Shown: positions 6,398 through 7,644 of the stretch, piece after piece | Numbering within the stretch: the first letter of the stretch is position 1 | Layout of the letters: each line of letters starts with the position of its first letter | Source: CAYMLQ01 sp964390795 | GTDB lineage: Bacteria; Verrucomicrobiota; Kiritimatiellia; RFP12; UBA1067 | DNA length: 7,644 nucleotides | Assembly (NCBI GenBank): GCA_964390795.1 | Contig: CAYMLQ010000299.1 | Location: forward strand, 1-7,644 | Direction: 5' to 3' | Notes under the pieces: generated by a model | The model's database searches: none | Told to the model about the DNA's origin: nothing | The model's input: only the letters and a program-made list of their open reading frames with translations | Program-made: the position numbers and the translations under genes

Positions 6398-7593
6398 TTG
6401 AAAACAAAGAACCAGACGGCCACCGCACCCAAGGCCATCAGCAGCGCCACGAGCACCGACCACAGGCGCGGCCGCGCGCTTGAAGGGTCGTCCGAGCCGC
6501 CCCCCGCATAAGGCGCGAGCGGAGAGCGCGGGCTGCTTTCGGAGGGCGGGAGCGGGCCAGCCGCCGCTGCGGGCGCGGCTGTCGCGCAGGTGGAAGACGT
6601 GACACACTCGGAGGTCGCAGGCGTGACCGGCGTGACCGGCGTCTGGGGCGTCTGGGGCTTGCCGAGCGCCATCTCGGGCGGCGTCACCCCCTCGCCCGCG
6701 AATTTCGCGGAATCGACGGTCTGGCCGGTCTCGGCCTCCTCGGCCGCACTCGTGTGCGCCGCCGGCAGCGGCGACATCGGCTCCTGCTCCAGCTGCAGCG
6801 TCTGCGGCGGCACCTCCATCGTCGGCGCCGAGGGCAGCTCGGCCGCCACGCGCACCAGAACCACCGACACGTTATCCTCGCCGCCCGCCTTGAGCGCCTC
6901 GCTGACCAGGTGCTTCGCGACCGCCTGCAGGTCGTCTTCGCGGTGCTTGCGCAGCAGCTTGTGGAGCAGCTTGTCGCTCACCATCTTGTTGAGCCCGTCT
7001 GAACAGAGAATGAACAGGTCGCCCGGCAGCACGTCCGTAGGCGTTTCCTCCAGCAGCACCGAGTTCTCCAGGCCGACCGCCCGCGTGATGACGCCGCGGA
7101 ACATCGCCGGCAGATTCTTGTCGTCCGGCAGCCCCGCCGCCGCCGCGACCGAATGGTCCGCGCTCAGCTGCGCGAGCCGGTCCGCGCGGTAGCGGTAGGC
7201 GCGGCTGTCGCCCGCATGCAGGATCAGGGCCTTCGTCGGCGTCACGCGGTCGAACGCCAGCGCCACCACCGTGCTGCCTGTGCCCGCCGTGCCGCGCTCA
7301 TCGGATCGCGCCTTGATCCACCGGCTGGCGCGGTTGATGGCGCGGCCGACCAGCCGCGCGGAAGACGTCGCCGTTACGGCGAACGGCGCATCCGACGACG
7401 TGGCGAACACCTCGCGAAGGGCGTCCACCGTGGCCTTGCTGGCCACCTCTCCGCCCTGCACGCCGCCCATGCCGTCAGCCACGCAGAACACCCCGCTCTC
7501 GGGCAGCCGCAGCATGGCGTCCTCGTTGTTTTTGCGGCGGCTGCCCACATCCGTAAGCTCAGCCGATTCAAGATACGAAAAACCGTTATTCAC
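6391..7593 (-). CDS. PP2C-family Ser/Thr protein phosphatase with C-terminal membrane anchor
   Basis: A metal-dependent phosphatase (PrpC/Stp type) expected to remove phosphate from Ser/Thr residues, most likely on the co-encoded kinase and its targets. The 400-residue product has all the main PP2C motifs in order: DVGSRRKNNED (15-25), VADGMGG (38-44, metal ligand Asp40), GTGSTVVAL (104-112), HAGDSRAY (126-133), LSADHS (143-148), ITRAVG (169-174), CSDGL (197-201, Asp199) and GGEDNVSVV (237-245, Asp240). The catalytic domain ends near residue 248. A low-complexity Pro/Thr/Ala/Ser-rich linker of about 125 residues follows, then a single hydrophobic helix (about 378-398) ending FKR at the C-terminus. 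The enzyme is therefore probably tail-anchored with its catalytic domain in the cytoplasm, beside the membrane-bound kinase. The start is GTG at 7593, supported by GGAGG seven bases upstream. No metal-binding residue is missing. Confidence 0.95.
   Translation of the reverse strand: MNNGFSYLESAELTDVGSRRKNNEDAMLRLPESGVFCVADGMGGVQGGEVASKATVDALREVFATSSDAPFAVTATSSARLVGRAINRASRWIKARSDERGTAGTGSTVVALAFDRVTPTKALILHAGDSRAYRYRADRLAQLSADHSVAAAAGLPDDKNLPAMFRGVITRAVGLENSVLLEETPTDVLPGDLFILCSDGLNKMVSDKLLHKLLRKHREDDLQAVAKHLVSEALKAGGEDNVSVVLVRVAAELPSAPTMEVPPQTLQLEQEPMSPLPAAHTSAAEEAETGQTVDSAKFAGEGVTPPEMALGKPQTPQTPVTPVTPATSECVTSSTCATAAPAAAAGPLPPSESSPRSPLAPYAGGGSDDPSSARPRLWSVLVALLMALGAVAVWFFVFKR
6620..6655 (-). 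repeat. 9-bp minisatellite in the phosphatase linker
   Basis: On the plus strand there are four consecutive 9-base units: GGCGTGACC twice (6620-6637), then GGCGTCTGG twice (6638-6655). The two unit types share GGCGT. In the coding frame this gives the TPQTPQTPVTPVTP stretch. The exact tandem copies make the tract prone to slippage by whole triplets, so linker length may vary between strains without frameshift. Confidence 0.85.
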
Positions 7594-7644
7594 AGAAGGC
7601 CCTCCGTTCCGGTGCTACTGAGCGTTTGGCTCCACTTTGATGGT
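7594..7644 (-). other. Short region upstream of the phosphatase; possible 3' end of another gene
   Basis: Only 51 bases are available. The phosphatase ribosome binding site GGAGG lies at 7605-7601. In one minus-strand frame the edge reads TIKVEPNAQ followed by TAG (7617-7615), which would leave 21 bases before the GTG start. A second frame stays open to a TGA overlapping the GTG. Either could be the tail of an upstream operon gene, but the piece is too short to decide. No promoter is seen here, so transcription of the phosphatase-kinase pair probably starts outside the window. Confidence 0.3.

Noticed and set aside
1623..6428. A single minus-strand reading frame of about 1600 residues running across the N gap.
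   Set aside because: It is open only because N codons are not stops. Left of the gap it is the antisense of the CpaF gene and shows no protein-like motifs, so the kinase is treated as ending in the gap.
6387..6428. Upstream in-frame ATG at 6428 for the kinase.
   Set aside because: It lies inside the phosphatase coding region, and ATG 6386 has a well-placed ribosome binding site right before the normal kinase N-terminus.

Overview
The window is high-GC bacterial DNA from a draft assembly. A run of 100 N at 2691-2790 joins two contigs. It carries five recognisable protein-coding genes, two of them cut by the gap and one cut by the left edge. The mix of a hexuronate-catabolism gene, a Tad/CpaF-type secretion ATPase and a large eukaryote-like Ser/Thr kinase paired with a PP2C phosphatase would fit a member of the PVC group (Verrucomicrobiota, Kiritimatiellota or Lentisphaerota). 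That placement is a guess from gene content; no phylogenetic marker is present.

Left part (1-1506, minus strand): uxaC, a full-length glucuronate isomerase, overlaps by 7 bases the start of a membrane protein that runs off the window and looks like a GntP-type organic-acid permease. Together they suggest uptake and isomerisation of hexuronates such as glucuronate or galacturonate.

Middle (1507-2690): a divergent intergenic region of 101 bp separates uxaC from a plus-strand CpaF/TadA-family ATPase. Promoter-like hexamers can be drawn for both directions, and both would start transcription at or within a few bases of the start codon. The CpaF reading frame enters the gap very near its expected C-terminus.

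Right part (2791-7593, minus strand): a PP2C-type phosphatase with a C-terminal membrane anchor is followed, after only 4 bases, by a very large receptor-like kinase. The kinase has two tandem kinase domains, one transmembrane helix, a Pro-rich linker, a coiled coil, a second Pro/Val-rich linker and a PEGA domain truncated by the gap. They very probably form an antagonistic, membrane-attached kinase/phosphatase pair made from one transcript. The first kinase domain departs from consensus at three conserved positions and may be regulatory or have altered activity. That is the most interesting point in the window.

No RNA genes, insertion sequences, CRISPR arrays or attachment sites were seen. 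There is no gene-free stretch longer than about 100 known bases.
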